Source: Nibrella viscosa (GTDB taxonomy: Bacteria > Bacteroidota > Bacteroidia > Cytophagales > Spirosomataceae). Taken from it: a stretch of 64,000 bases of DNA. Below are positions 34,261 to 40,882 of this stretch, piece by piece. The translations under genes were made by a program, and so were the position numbers. The notes beneath the pieces are model-generated. The model did not search any database, was not told where the DNA came from, and saw nothing but the letters and a program-made list of their open reading frames with translations. Within the stretch, counting starts at the first letter, position 1. Every line of letters begins with the position of its first letter. The stretch covers positions 1 through 64,000 of the forward strand of contig NZ_BAABHB010000014.1 of the NCBI RefSeq assembly GCF_039541875.1, written 5' to 3'.

Positions 34261-34959
34261 ATGGAACAAATGACAGACAGCCTAAACGGCGAAAAGAAAT
34301 ATTTTCTTCGCCGACGGGAGTTTTCAATCTTAGTAGCTCAGTCGGAGCAATTCACGTGTGAGGTGCTTAGCCAACTTTTGAAAGAGCAGGGGTACAATGT
34401 AGTGGGTAGGGCTGTAGAGATGAATGACACGCTCCAGCAAATCCGGGTGAAGCGGCCTCAATGCGTTATTTTGGATGCCGAGATCTCAGGCCGGCAGGGA
34501 TTTGATATTGTCAGACAGTCGCAGACGGATGACCAGCGTACAAAGTTTATTTTGTATACGAGTCGTCCGGATTTGCACCTGATAGCGAATGCCATGCAAA
34601 CGGGTTTTTTTGGGTTTCTTTACGCCAGCGATGGCCTGGAAGAGCTTTACCAGTGTTTTCAGACGGTCAGCAATGGGGGGTGTTACTACAGCACCGGATT
34701 TATGTCGCTTTTGAAAAACTATGGGGTTGAAGTCTTGAAAGAAGATACCCGGCAGCAACTTAGCCGACTGTCTGATCGGGAGCGCGAAGTACTCCGGCTG
34801 ATCAGCCAGGGCTTGCCTGGTGATGAAATAGCCCGGATGCTGCATATCAGCTACCGGACCTTATCAAATCACAAAACGAATATTGCCAAAAAGTTGAATG
34901 TAGGCAGTTGCCGCCAGCTAACCCGGTATGGAATAACGATTAAAAACTACTTGTTGTGA
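34261..34959 (+). CDS. LuxR-type response regulator with degenerate receiver
   Basis: 232 residues. The receiver-like domain (20-140) keeps the acceptor-position Asp (D72 in CVILDAEISG). However, the acidic pair is replaced (FSILVAQSEQF) and the conserved Lys is missing (FGFLYASDGLEEL), so normal phosphorylation chemistry is unlikely. The HTH (168-228) is intact: LSDREREVLRLISQGLPGDEIARMLHISYRTLSNHKTNI. No kinase is adjacent. ATG 34261 and ATG 34270 are both possible starts. Its 3' end overlaps the convergent LytTR gene by 20 bp. A long inverted repeat lies upstream. It probably acts without phosphate or through a ligand or partner. Confidence 0.85.
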   Translation: MEQMTDSLNGEKKYFLRRREFSILVAQSEQFTCEVLSQLLKEQGYNVVGRAVEMNDTLQQIRVKRPQCVILDAEISGRQGFDIVRQSQTDDQRTKFILYTSRPDLHLIANAMQTGFFGFLYASDGLEELYQCFQTVSNGGCYYSTGFMSLLKNYGVEVLKEDTRQQLSRLSDREREVLRLISQGLPGDEIARMLHISYRTLSNHKTNIAKKLNVGSCRQLTRYGITIKNYLL

Positions 34960-35971
34960 GTATTGGTGTTTCAGGTAGCGATACCGTTGGGCTGGATAAT
35001 GGGGGAGAGACCGGCTGGTATTTACCGGCCAGCCAGTCTCTGAACTCTTGTAGCCGTGCTCTTGGCAGGATAACCTCGCCGTCGTAGCGAATATTCAGAC
35101 GAACAATGTATTTGCCTTTTTCCCAGTGAGCATAACTCTGAACAACCTGACGATTCAAAATAATACCCCGGTTGATCCGGAAAAACTGAGCCGGATCCAG
35201 TTCGGTTTCCAGTTCGTTCAGCGTTTTGCTGAGCATATACCGGCCTTTCGGGTGCAGGACGTAGTAATTACGATCTTCGATGGTGAAGCATAAGCATTCG
35301 TCTACGGGCAGAATCATATCGCCCTGCGCATTTCGGCTTTTTACCGTCTCCAGGTATTCTGGGATGGGTGTAGCAATAGCAGCACCAGCACTGCTGGTTG
35401 GGTCGAGCGGCCGGGTGGCTTCTGTGCTCTCTGCCGCCGACGGGCGCTGGTTAAAATAATCGTAGACCAGGGAGCCGTTCACGGCCAGATACCCGATAAT
35501 CACGACCGGCGTCAGGTAAAGGATATACATCCGGACGTTGAATGTACCGAGGAGATAATGGTGCAGGTACCGGTCAAAAGAATAATACGGAAACGCTTCT
35601 GTCAGGAATCGAACGCTTTGGGTAAACGGATTAAAAACAAAAAAAGCTAACAGCAGAACCGGTAATAGACGTAACTGATAATGGGTAATGGAGGACCAGT
35701 TTAAGGGCAGGGAATTAATCCTGAAGGCCGTGTGATAGGCATTGATCAGGGTGATCAGGATATATAACGTACAAATCTCAGGCAAAAAAAGACCCCGGAG
35801 CAGCAGACTTACGTAAGTAAGGCCACCACCCAGCTCTTCGATCTGAACCATTTTGCCCCGATAAGCAACCGCCCAGGTCAGTCCTTCAAACAACAAGGCA
35901 ACGGCTACCAAAATGCCGATACTATTGAAGGGGTTTCGTAAATACAATCGGTTAAGCTGAACCTCTTTCAT
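34940..35971 (-). CDS. Membrane-anchored LytTR transcriptional regulator
   Basis: 343 residues from ATG 35971; a GTG at 35983 would add four. Four predicted membrane helices (GILVAVALLFEGLTWAVAY; LLLRGLFLPEICTLYILITL; LLPVLLLAFFVFNPF; YILYLTPVVIIGYLAV) precede a linker and a C-terminal LytTR DNA-binding domain (about 220-325: FTIEDRNYYVLHPKGRYML, FFRINRGIILNRQVV, LPRARLQEFRDWL). Such proteins bind DNA from the membrane and often respond to peptides or membrane-active signals. It is divergent from the peptide/acyltransferase pair with a 191-bp shared intergenic region, so it is the natural candidate regulator of that pair. Confidence 0.88.
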   Translation of the reverse strand: MKEVQLNRLYLRNPFNSIGILVAVALLFEGLTWAVAYRGKMVQIEELGGGLTYVSLLLRGLFLPEICTLYILITLINAYHTAFRINSLPLNWSSITHYQLRLLPVLLLAFFVFNPFTQSVRFLTEAFPYYSFDRYLHHYLLGTFNVRMYILYLTPVVIIGYLAVNGSLVYDYFNQRPSAAESTEATRPLDPTSSAGAAIATPIPEYLETVKSRNAQGDMILPVDECLCFTIEDRNYYVLHPKGRYMLSKTLNELETELDPAQFFRINRGIILNRQVVQSYAHWEKGKYIVRLNIRYDGEVILPRARLQEFRDWLAGKYQPVSPPLSSPTVSLPETPILTTSSF

Positions 35972-36047
35972 GCTCCTCTGCACTCTCGAAGCTAAGTTAA
36001 TAGTAATTATTGACTAATTCACTACCTCTTTTGATACTTTTTCTCCA

Positions 36048-36079
36048 TTGAGTTCACCTACCTGACGTAACTACTTTTG
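36048..36079 (+). promoter_or_regulatory. Promoter of the peptide gene
   Basis: TTG (36048-36050) and TACTTTTG (36072-36079) are spaced by 21 bp; the -7 element matches TAnnTTTG exactly. The predicted leader is about 77 nt. Confidence 0.65.
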
Positions 36080-36099
36080 TACTGTTCGATCGCGATAAA

Positions 36100-36111
36100 T
36101 AAAGCGCTTTA
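36100..36111. promoter_or_regulatory. 12-bp palindrome in the peptide-gene leader
   Basis: TAAAGCGCTTTA is a perfect palindrome 14 bp downstream of the expected transcription start and 51 bp before the ATG. It could be an operator or a short RNA stem. Confidence 0.4.
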
Positions 36112-36162
36112 AAATACCCGCGACAATCATCGATTTTTAACTATAACCTACAGAACAGTACC

Positions 36163-36357
36163 ATGAAAAAGCAATTTTCTATCAAGCCCGTTCAGTCGTT
36201 TGTTAACGAGAAGAATCAGTTGCCGTCAGCAAAACAGGAAATCTACTCAATTTTAGACCTGGCAGGCGCTGCCGGTGGTGGCAAAGATCAGGGATGCTGC
36301 CCCTGGCTCATTACCTTCCTCGGTGCGAATGTACAACAGACCCCGGTTCTGTCCTAA
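36163..36357 (+). CDS. Candidate RiPP-type precursor peptide (64 aa) with Gly-Gly motif
   Basis: A short gene with its own promoter and a well-placed ATG. The N-terminal 36 residues are polar and end in a helix (KQEIYSILDLAG), then AAGGG at 36-40 looks like a double-glycine leader cleavage site. The remaining 24 residues start KDQGCCPWLITFLG and are hydrophobic, with adjacent Cys45-Cys46. It has no classical signal peptide. It is followed 29 bp later by an acyltransferase-fold protein with an RRE-like tail, so a modified, lipidated or thiol-containing product is the inferred role. It matches no family I can name. A bacteriocin-like or signalling peptide are both possible. Confidence 0.6.
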   Translation: MKKQFSIKPVQSFVNEKNQLPSAKQEIYSILDLAGAAGGGKDQGCCPWLITFLGANVQQTPVLS

Positions 36358-36386
36358 GTCCGTAAGCGTTTAAACAAAGTATTATT

Positions 36387-37502
36387 ATGCAGACGACACT
36401 TCGTCAGTACCAGCGAGAACTCAGTCGTTGCCGGCAACGTTTCGAATCCATTAATCTACAGAAGGAACAGGGATACCTGGTTAAGTTTACAACCTTCTCG
36501 GCAAATATGGAAAACATCATGCCCGGCATTCCTCGTGAACAGCACGAGCGGCTGTTTCGCGAACTTCTTCTTCAGCAGGTGTTTACTACCTTCGATCAGG
36601 AGTTCCTAAGCGCCGGAGAATTAGTGCAGCTACGCGGAGGTTACCGGCAGGCTATGCGCCCCGGCCGGCCGCACATCTACTGCACATACCACCTCGGCTC
36701 TTATCGCCTGCTTACCAGCCTGCTCTACCGGAAAGGTATAGACTGTGTCTTACTGGTCGGTAGCCAGGCCCATCACCAGCAGGGCGGTAGTATGCAGGCG
36801 CATATTGATGCGCTCCGCCAGCAACGTGGTCTGACTAATTCGTTTCGCATAGTAGAAGCCGGCAATCCGGCCGCCGTCATGACGATTCTCCGTGAACTCA
36901 GAGCCGGTAAATCGCTTATCGTTTACGTAGACGGAAGTCCCGAAACCGCACCCACCGAAAATGAAGCGGACAAGTACATGCTGGTCCATTTCGGTAACCG
37001 AAAATTATTGACCCGCAAGGGCGTAGGCTTTATCTCACACGCTGCCGGCGTACCGATTGTCCCCGTAATCAGTTACCGGCAAGCTAACCTTTCTAATGTG
37101 CTGCACTGTCTGGATCCTATCCGCCCAGACAGCTCGATTGACCGGGAGACGTATTCCCGGCAGACGATGCAACAACTGTATGACTCATTCTGGGCTTATC
37201 TGAACCAGTACCCGGGGCAATGGGAGGGTTGGAACTACATCCATTCCTTTCTGGAACCGGTGAAAGATAAGCCGGCTAAGCTGAATGCATTACCTATCCG
37301 ACCTGCGTTTAACCAGGAGCGTTATTCTTTGTGTGATCTGGAAGATGCTCCGGTATTGTTTGACCGACGCTTTTATGAAACGTACGAAATCTCTACTGAT
37401 CTGCGTGACCTGCTGCTTGATTTAGACAGTGTTGATTCCATTGAAGATACGCTGGGGGTCGAGTTGTTTACCGAACTGGTAGATCTGGAGATTATCTGCT
37501 AA
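36387..37502 (+). CDS. Acyltransferase-fold protein (LPLAT/LpxL-like) with C-terminal RRE-like region
   Basis: 371 residues. The middle part resembles the lysophospholipid/LpxL acyltransferase superfamily: YCTYHLGSYRLLTSLLY with His102, a central SLIVYVDGSPET, and the block KGVGFISHAAGVPIVPV (211-227). The usual H-x4-D/E acid is Arg107 here, so catalysis may differ. The last 65 residues (about 308-370) read like a PqqD-type RiPP recognition element: APVLFDRRFYETYEIS, then DLLLDLDSVDSIEDTL and ELFTELVDLEII. The gene lies 29 bp after the peptide gene and ends at a strong terminator, so the two form a bicistron. Peptide acylation is an inference from this pairing; membrane lipid acylation is the alternative. 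Confidence 0.7.
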   Translation: MQTTLRQYQRELSRCRQRFESINLQKEQGYLVKFTTFSANMENIMPGIPREQHERLFRELLLQQVFTTFDQEFLSAGELVQLRGGYRQAMRPGRPHIYCTYHLGSYRLLTSLLYRKGIDCVLLVGSQAHHQQGGSMQAHIDALRQQRGLTNSFRIVEAGNPAAVMTILRELRAGKSLIVYVDGSPETAPTENEADKYMLVHFGNRKLLTRKGVGFISHAAGVPIVPVISYRQANLSNVLHCLDPIRPDSSIDRETYSRQTMQQLYDSFWAYLNQYPGQWEGWNYIHSFLEPVKDKPAKLNALPIRPAFNQERYSLCDLEDAPVLFDRRFYETYEISTDLRDLLLDLDSVDSIEDTLGVELFTELVDLEIIC

Positions 37503-37524
37503 AACATACACCTATCCTGAAACG

Positions 37525-37568
37525 GAACGGCCCCCCGCCAGATTTGGCAGGAGGCCGTTCTCTTTTTT
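37525..37568 (+). terminator. Terminator of the peptide/acyltransferase operon
   Basis: GAACGGCC pairs with GGCCGTTC, with inner pairs GCC/GGC, followed directly by TCTTTTTT. It begins 23 bp past the acyltransferase stop. Confidence 0.85.
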
Positions 37569-37583
37569 CCGGTAAGCCCGTCG

Positions 37584-39146
37584 TCAACTGACCGCAGCCA
37601 GTTCGATCTCTTCGCCGAATCGGTTGTGAAACTTAAAATCGACAACGCCCAGCGAACTATCCTGTATGAGGGTTACCCAGGTTTTGTATTTCCAGAACCA
37701 CTGCATCTGACGCGACCACGGTCCCTTGGTGAAGTAGGCGTGCAGGAAGGGGTGAAGCATCACTTGTACACCGCGCTCGTTTTGCTTGGTCAGGATATAT
37801 TCCAGGTTGTTCTCGATTATATCCGTAACCAGTACACTAGCCTGAATGGTACCGGTTCCGCCACAGGTCGGGCAGGTTTCGCGGGTAACAATGTTTAGTT
37901 CCGGGCGTACCCGCTGCCGGGTGATCTGCATCAGACCGAATTTGGTCAGCGGTAGAATGGTGAACTTGGAGCGGTCGGCTTTCATCTCCTCCCGCATCAG
38001 GTCGAAAATCATTTTCTTGTTCTCGGCCTTCTTCATGTCAATGAAGTCGATCACAATGATACCGCCCATATCGCGCAGCCGAAGCTGGCGGGCAATTTCT
38101 TTGGCAGCTTCCCGATTGACACTAACGGCCGTAGCCTCCTGATCTTCTTCGGAATTTGATTTGTTACCACTGTTGACGTCGATAACGTGCAGTGCTTCGG
38201 TATGCTCAATAATCAGGTAACCACCGGCGGGCAGGCTCACCGACCGTCCGAAGAGGGATTTAATTTGTTTTTCGAGCCCAAAGGCTTCGAAGACTTTCGT
38301 CTTCCCGTTGTACAGCTTTACTATGCGCTCTTTTTCTGGTGCAATGGTGTGGATATACGTCTTGATGTCGTCGAACATCTCCCGCGTGTCAACGGTAATG
38401 CTGTCGAACGATTCGTTCAGCATATCGCGGAGGATAGACGATGCCCGGTTCATTTCACCGATTATGCGGTCGCGGGGTTTAGCGTCGCGTAACGCTTTGA
38501 TCCCGTTCTCCCATTTTTCAATCGATGCCTGCAAATCACGGTCGAGTTCTTCCACGTCTTTTCCCTGGGCCACCGTCCGGACGATAACGCCGAAATTCTG
38601 GGGTTTAATGGACGACATGAGCCGCATCAGGCGGCTGCGCTCGGCTTTATCCGTAATTTTCTTTGACAGGTTAACCGTATTGGCAAACGGCACCAGCACC
38701 AGATAGCGACCTGCGATCGAAATGTCGCAGGAAAGTCGCGGCCCTTTAGTCGAAATGGGTTCTTTTACCACCTGCACCAGAATGGGTGCATTTTTGGTCA
38801 GGACCTTATCTATTTTACCTAACTTATCAATCTCCGGCTCCAGTTTAAAATTGTTGAGCCGGCCGGTATTGACGCGCTTGGCGATGACATCTTTCGTAAA
38901 CTTGTTCAGGGAGTTGATGTTCGGTCCCAGATCAAGATAATGCAGAAAGGCGTCCTTTTCATAACCAATATCGACAAAAGCCGCATTCAGGCCTGTAACC
39001 AGCTTTTTTACTGTACCCAGGTATATGTCCCCAACCGTAAAATTGCTGTCTGACTCTTCCAGGTGATATTCCAGCAACCTCTTGTCCTGCAAGAGGGCGA
39101 TGCGGTCACCTTTCTGAGTTGAACTGATCACTAATTCATTACTCAC
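37584..39146 (-). CDS. rng: Ribonuclease E/G
   Basis: 520 residues, RNase G size. The S1 domain is at the start (GDIYLGTVKKLVTGLNAAFVDIGYEKDAFLHYLDLG). The catalytic core includes LIIEHTEALHVIDVNSGNKS with the metal-binding Asp residues, GGIIVIDFIDMKK, and FGLMQITRQRVRPEL. The zinc-link motif is CPTCGGTG. It processes rRNA and starts mRNA decay. The start is GTG at 39146 (MSNELVISS). Order HU, TPR, ribosomal small protein, rng is found in related Bacteroidota. The 195-bp leader region before it holds a perfect hairpin at 39195-39212, a possible autoregulation site, as RNase E/G genes often regulate their own mRNA. Confidence 0.95.
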   Translation of the reverse strand: MSNELVISSTQKGDRIALLQDKRLLEYHLEESDSNFTVGDIYLGTVKKLVTGLNAAFVDIGYEKDAFLHYLDLGPNINSLNKFTKDVIAKRVNTGRLNNFKLEPEIDKLGKIDKVLTKNAPILVQVVKEPISTKGPRLSCDISIAGRYLVLVPFANTVNLSKKITDKAERSRLMRLMSSIKPQNFGVIVRTVAQGKDVEELDRDLQASIEKWENGIKALRDAKPRDRIIGEMNRASSILRDMLNESFDSITVDTREMFDDIKTYIHTIAPEKERIVKLYNGKTKVFEAFGLEKQIKSLFGRSVSLPAGGYLIIEHTEALHVIDVNSGNKSNSEEDQEATAVSVNREAAKEIARQLRLRDMGGIIVIDFIDMKKAENKKMIFDLMREEMKADRSKFTILPLTKFGLMQITRQRVRPELNIVTRETCPTCGGTGTIQASVLVTDIIENNLEYILTKQNERGVQVMLHPFLHAYFTKGPWSRQMQWFWKYKTWVTLIQDSSLGVVDFKFHNRFGEEIELAAVS

Positions 39147-39194
39147 AAGATGAATGCGCGGTTAGATGGCGGAATGCATGAATGCAAAACAGAG

Positions 39195-39212
39195 GTGCCG
39201 TACCTACGGCAC
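39195..39212. promoter_or_regulatory. Perfect 8-bp hairpin upstream of rng
   Basis: GTGCCGTA-CC-TACGGCAC lies 49 bp before the rng start codon. There is no T-run. It may be in the rng 5' leader and could be an RNase G cleavage or binding feature; this is inferred from position. Confidence 0.45.
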
Positions 39213-39220
39213 AAGGGCTA

Positions 39221-39255
39221 AAAAAAAGAGAAGCCGCGTCATTCCACGAGGCTTC
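39221..39255 (-). terminator. Terminator after the HU/TPR/bS22-like genes
   Basis: On the minus strand GAAGCC-T-CGT and ACG-C-GGCTTC form a stem with a 6-nt loop, followed by TCTTTTTTTT. It separates the small ribosomal-type gene from rng. Confidence 0.85.
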
Positions 39256-39261
39256 AGGAAG

Positions 39262-39343
39262 AGTAGGCAATAAACAGTTGGCAGTGAGCAGAAAAAGATC
39301 TGTTGACTGCATACTGAGAACGGCTTACTGCCTACTGCCCACT
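39262..39343. repeat. Heptad-repeat hairpin B (unit AGTNNGC)
   Basis: The left arm (39262-39291) reads AGTAGGC, AATAAAC, AGTTGGC, AGTGAGC, AG. The right arm (39300-39343), read on the opposite strand, gives AGTGGGC, AGTAGGC, AGTAAGC, CGTTCTC, AGTATGC, AGTCAAC, AG. The arms pair in 23 of 30 positions. The right arm overlaps the stop codon of the 29-residue gene by 2 bp. Confidence 0.75.
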
Positions 39344-39431
39344 ATTTTTTCTTGTGCCGGTTCTTTCTCAGCCGCTTCTTACGCTTGTGCGTAGCAATCT
39401 TGTGACGTTTTCTTTTTTTACCGCAAGGCAT
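39342..39431 (-). CDS. bS22/AURKAIP1-COX24-type small ribosomal protein (29 aa)
   Basis: A 90-bp gene encoding MPCGKKRKRHKIATHKRKKR followed by LRKNRHKKK. More than half of the residues are Lys or Arg. The sequence KRHKIATHKRKKRLRKNRHKKK matches the C-terminal motif of the AURKAIP1/COX24 family, the bacterial form of mitochondrial mS38, which binds the small ribosomal subunit near the decoding site. ATG and stop are clear. It lies between a TPR gene and rng on the same strand and ends at a terminator. Similar short proteins are widely present but often missed in annotation because of their length. Confidence 0.88.
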   Translation of the reverse strand: MPCGKKRKRHKIATHKRKKRLRKNRHKKK

Positions 39432-39492
39432 AGTGGTAAAATAGTTTACTTATGTTATACAATGTCGGCTGACTACCTGCCAGCCCAAAATT

Positions 39493-40362
39493 TTACTTGA
39501 GCCGCTCCTCGTATTCCCGAATGGCGGCCAGAATCTGCGGGTCTTTCTCCTGCGTTTTCGCCTGAGCCAGCACTTTCCGGGCTTCATCTTTCTGACCGGC
39601 CTCGGCCAGGCTGATGCCCAGATAAAACTGCGCTTTTCGATTGCCCGGACTGGTTACCAGAATTTGGCGGAACCGATCAATAGCGCGGGTGTACTGCCCC
39701 GACCGCATAGACAACAGGCCCAGGTTGAACAAGGCCAGTTCATTAGTTGGGTCTTGCTGTAACACCTCCCGCAACAGCATAATTCCCTGCATCGGCGTTT
39801 GCGTACTCACGTACGTCATGGCCATATTGGCTTTGGCCGCCAACAGGTTCGGGTTTTTGTCGAGGGCTTTCTGGTAAGCTACTCTGGTTTTTTCGCCCAG
39901 ATTCGCAGCTTTCTGCTCATCAACGGCAAATCCGTAGGCTTCAAAATACTGATCGCCGGCCCGCAGCCAGTTTTGCTCGGTTGGCTCCAGTCTGGCAATT
40001 TCCGCTGCATAATGAGCGGCACTATCGTAGCGGCTCACCGAGCGGAAGAACGTGATCAACTCGTTGGCTGCGGCCGGTTTGCCGGCCACGGTAGCCGAAG
40101 CATACTGGCGCTGTAGCGTTCCCAGCCGGCGCTCTTGCTCCGCCGTGAGCGGCTTTTGGTGGAGATCAGCGTTTTGGGTATCACCTACATGACCACCCGC
40201 ACTGGTTGAATCGCCGGTTACCAGGCCCGAACCAGACGTTTGGGCAGAAGAGCGGCCCCCCAACTGCTTGTTTTCGTTCTGTACAACAACCTTAGGCAGG
40301 CTATACAAGCCGGCCGTCAGCGCAGTAGCCAGAACTAAAACAACAATTATGGATTTTTTCAT
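39493..40362 (-). CDS. TPR-repeat protein, membrane-anchored
   Basis: 289 residues. An N-terminal hydrophobic segment (IIVVLVLATALTAGLYSLP) acts as signal anchor or signal peptide. A low-complexity linker rich in Ser, Gly, Thr and Gln follows (about 30-70). From about residue 75 there are at least four TPR units, for example NELALFNLGLLSMRSGQYTRAIDRFRQIL and NRKAQFYLGISLAEAGQKDEARKVLAQA. It is a likely scaffold protein on the periplasmic side. It lies 77 bp after the HU-family gene and 61 bp before the bS22-like gene, and so may share a transcript with them. Confidence 0.85.
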   Translation of the reverse strand: MKKSIIVVLVLATALTAGLYSLPKVVVQNENKQLGGRSSAQTSGSGLVTGDSTSAGGHVGDTQNADLHQKPLTAEQERRLGTLQRQYASATVAGKPAAANELITFFRSVSRYDSAAHYAAEIARLEPTEQNWLRAGDQYFEAYGFAVDEQKAANLGEKTRVAYQKALDKNPNLLAAKANMAMTYVSTQTPMQGIMLLREVLQQDPTNELALFNLGLLSMRSGQYTRAIDRFRQILVTSPGNRKAQFYLGISLAEAGQKDEARKVLAQAKTQEKDPQILAAIREYEERLK

Positions 40363-40439
40363 GATGTAACTCTTCTCAGCAAACGTCTGGACCGGCTTGG
40401 CCTGGTCTCACCGGGCAGGCTATGAAAACGCGGCCTGAC

Positions 40440-40742
40440 TTACTCGACAGAAGCTTTGGTATTCTCGCTGGTTTTTACCTGCTCTACAAAAACTTTGGCC
40501 GGCTTAAAACTCGGAATAAAATGCTCGTCGATTACCATGGCCGTATTTTTAGAAATATTACGGGCTACTTTCCGTGCCCGGCGCTTGTTGATAAAGCTGC
40601 CGAACCCCCGCACATATATCGGCTCATGGCTTGCCAACGACTGTTTGACCACGGAGAAGAATGTCTCCAGGGTTTGCGTTACATCAGCCTTGTCGATCCC
40701 TGTCTTCTCGGCAATTTCTGCGATTACGTCTGCTTTCGTCAC
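40440..40742 (-). CDS. HU/IHF-family DNA-binding protein
   Basis: 100 residues. TKADVIAEIAEKTGIDKADVTQTLETFFSVVKQSL is the HU helical part, and IYVRGFGSFINKRRARKVARNISKNTAMVIDEHFIPSFKPAKVF holds the beta-arm with GFGSF and the FKP-x-K ending. The arm tip has N-I-S-K-N-T, resembling IHF-type arms. The last 12 residues are a short tail. The start is GTG at 40742, giving the standard N-terminus MTKADVI. It bends DNA and compacts the nucleoid. The promoter is at 40804-40811, with the palindrome CCCAAAATGGG (40790-40800) near the transcription start. Divergent from mutY. Confidence 0.92.
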   Translation of the reverse strand: MTKADVIAEIAEKTGIDKADVTQTLETFFSVVKQSLASHEPIYVRGFGSFINKRRARKVARNISKNTAMVIDEHFIPSFKPAKVFVEQVKTSENTKASVE

Positions 40743-40803
40743 GACTTTACTAAACTTTAACGTTTATTTTGTTGTTGAATTTTCAGGTGCCCAAAATGGG
40801 ATA

Positions 40804-40811
40804 CAAAGGTA
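40804..40811 (-). promoter_or_regulatory. HU-gene -7 promoter element
   Basis: TACCTTTG on the minus strand matches TAnnTTTG. The predicted start is near 40797, inside the palindrome CCCAAAATGGG. Confidence 0.5.
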
Positions 40812-40882
40812 GACCTTTCCCCTAAAAATTAAAAACCTGGCACCGGTATTTTCTCCTCAACGACCTATTTTCTGATTTTATT

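Noticed and set aside
34058..34273. ORF of 71 codons across the snap-back element, with an internal start MTKIALTILFFF resembling a signal peptide
   Set aside because: Its coding sequence is the inverted repeat itself, and it overlaps the regulator start; the hydrophobic run comes from the T-rich loop and arm. No support as a gene.
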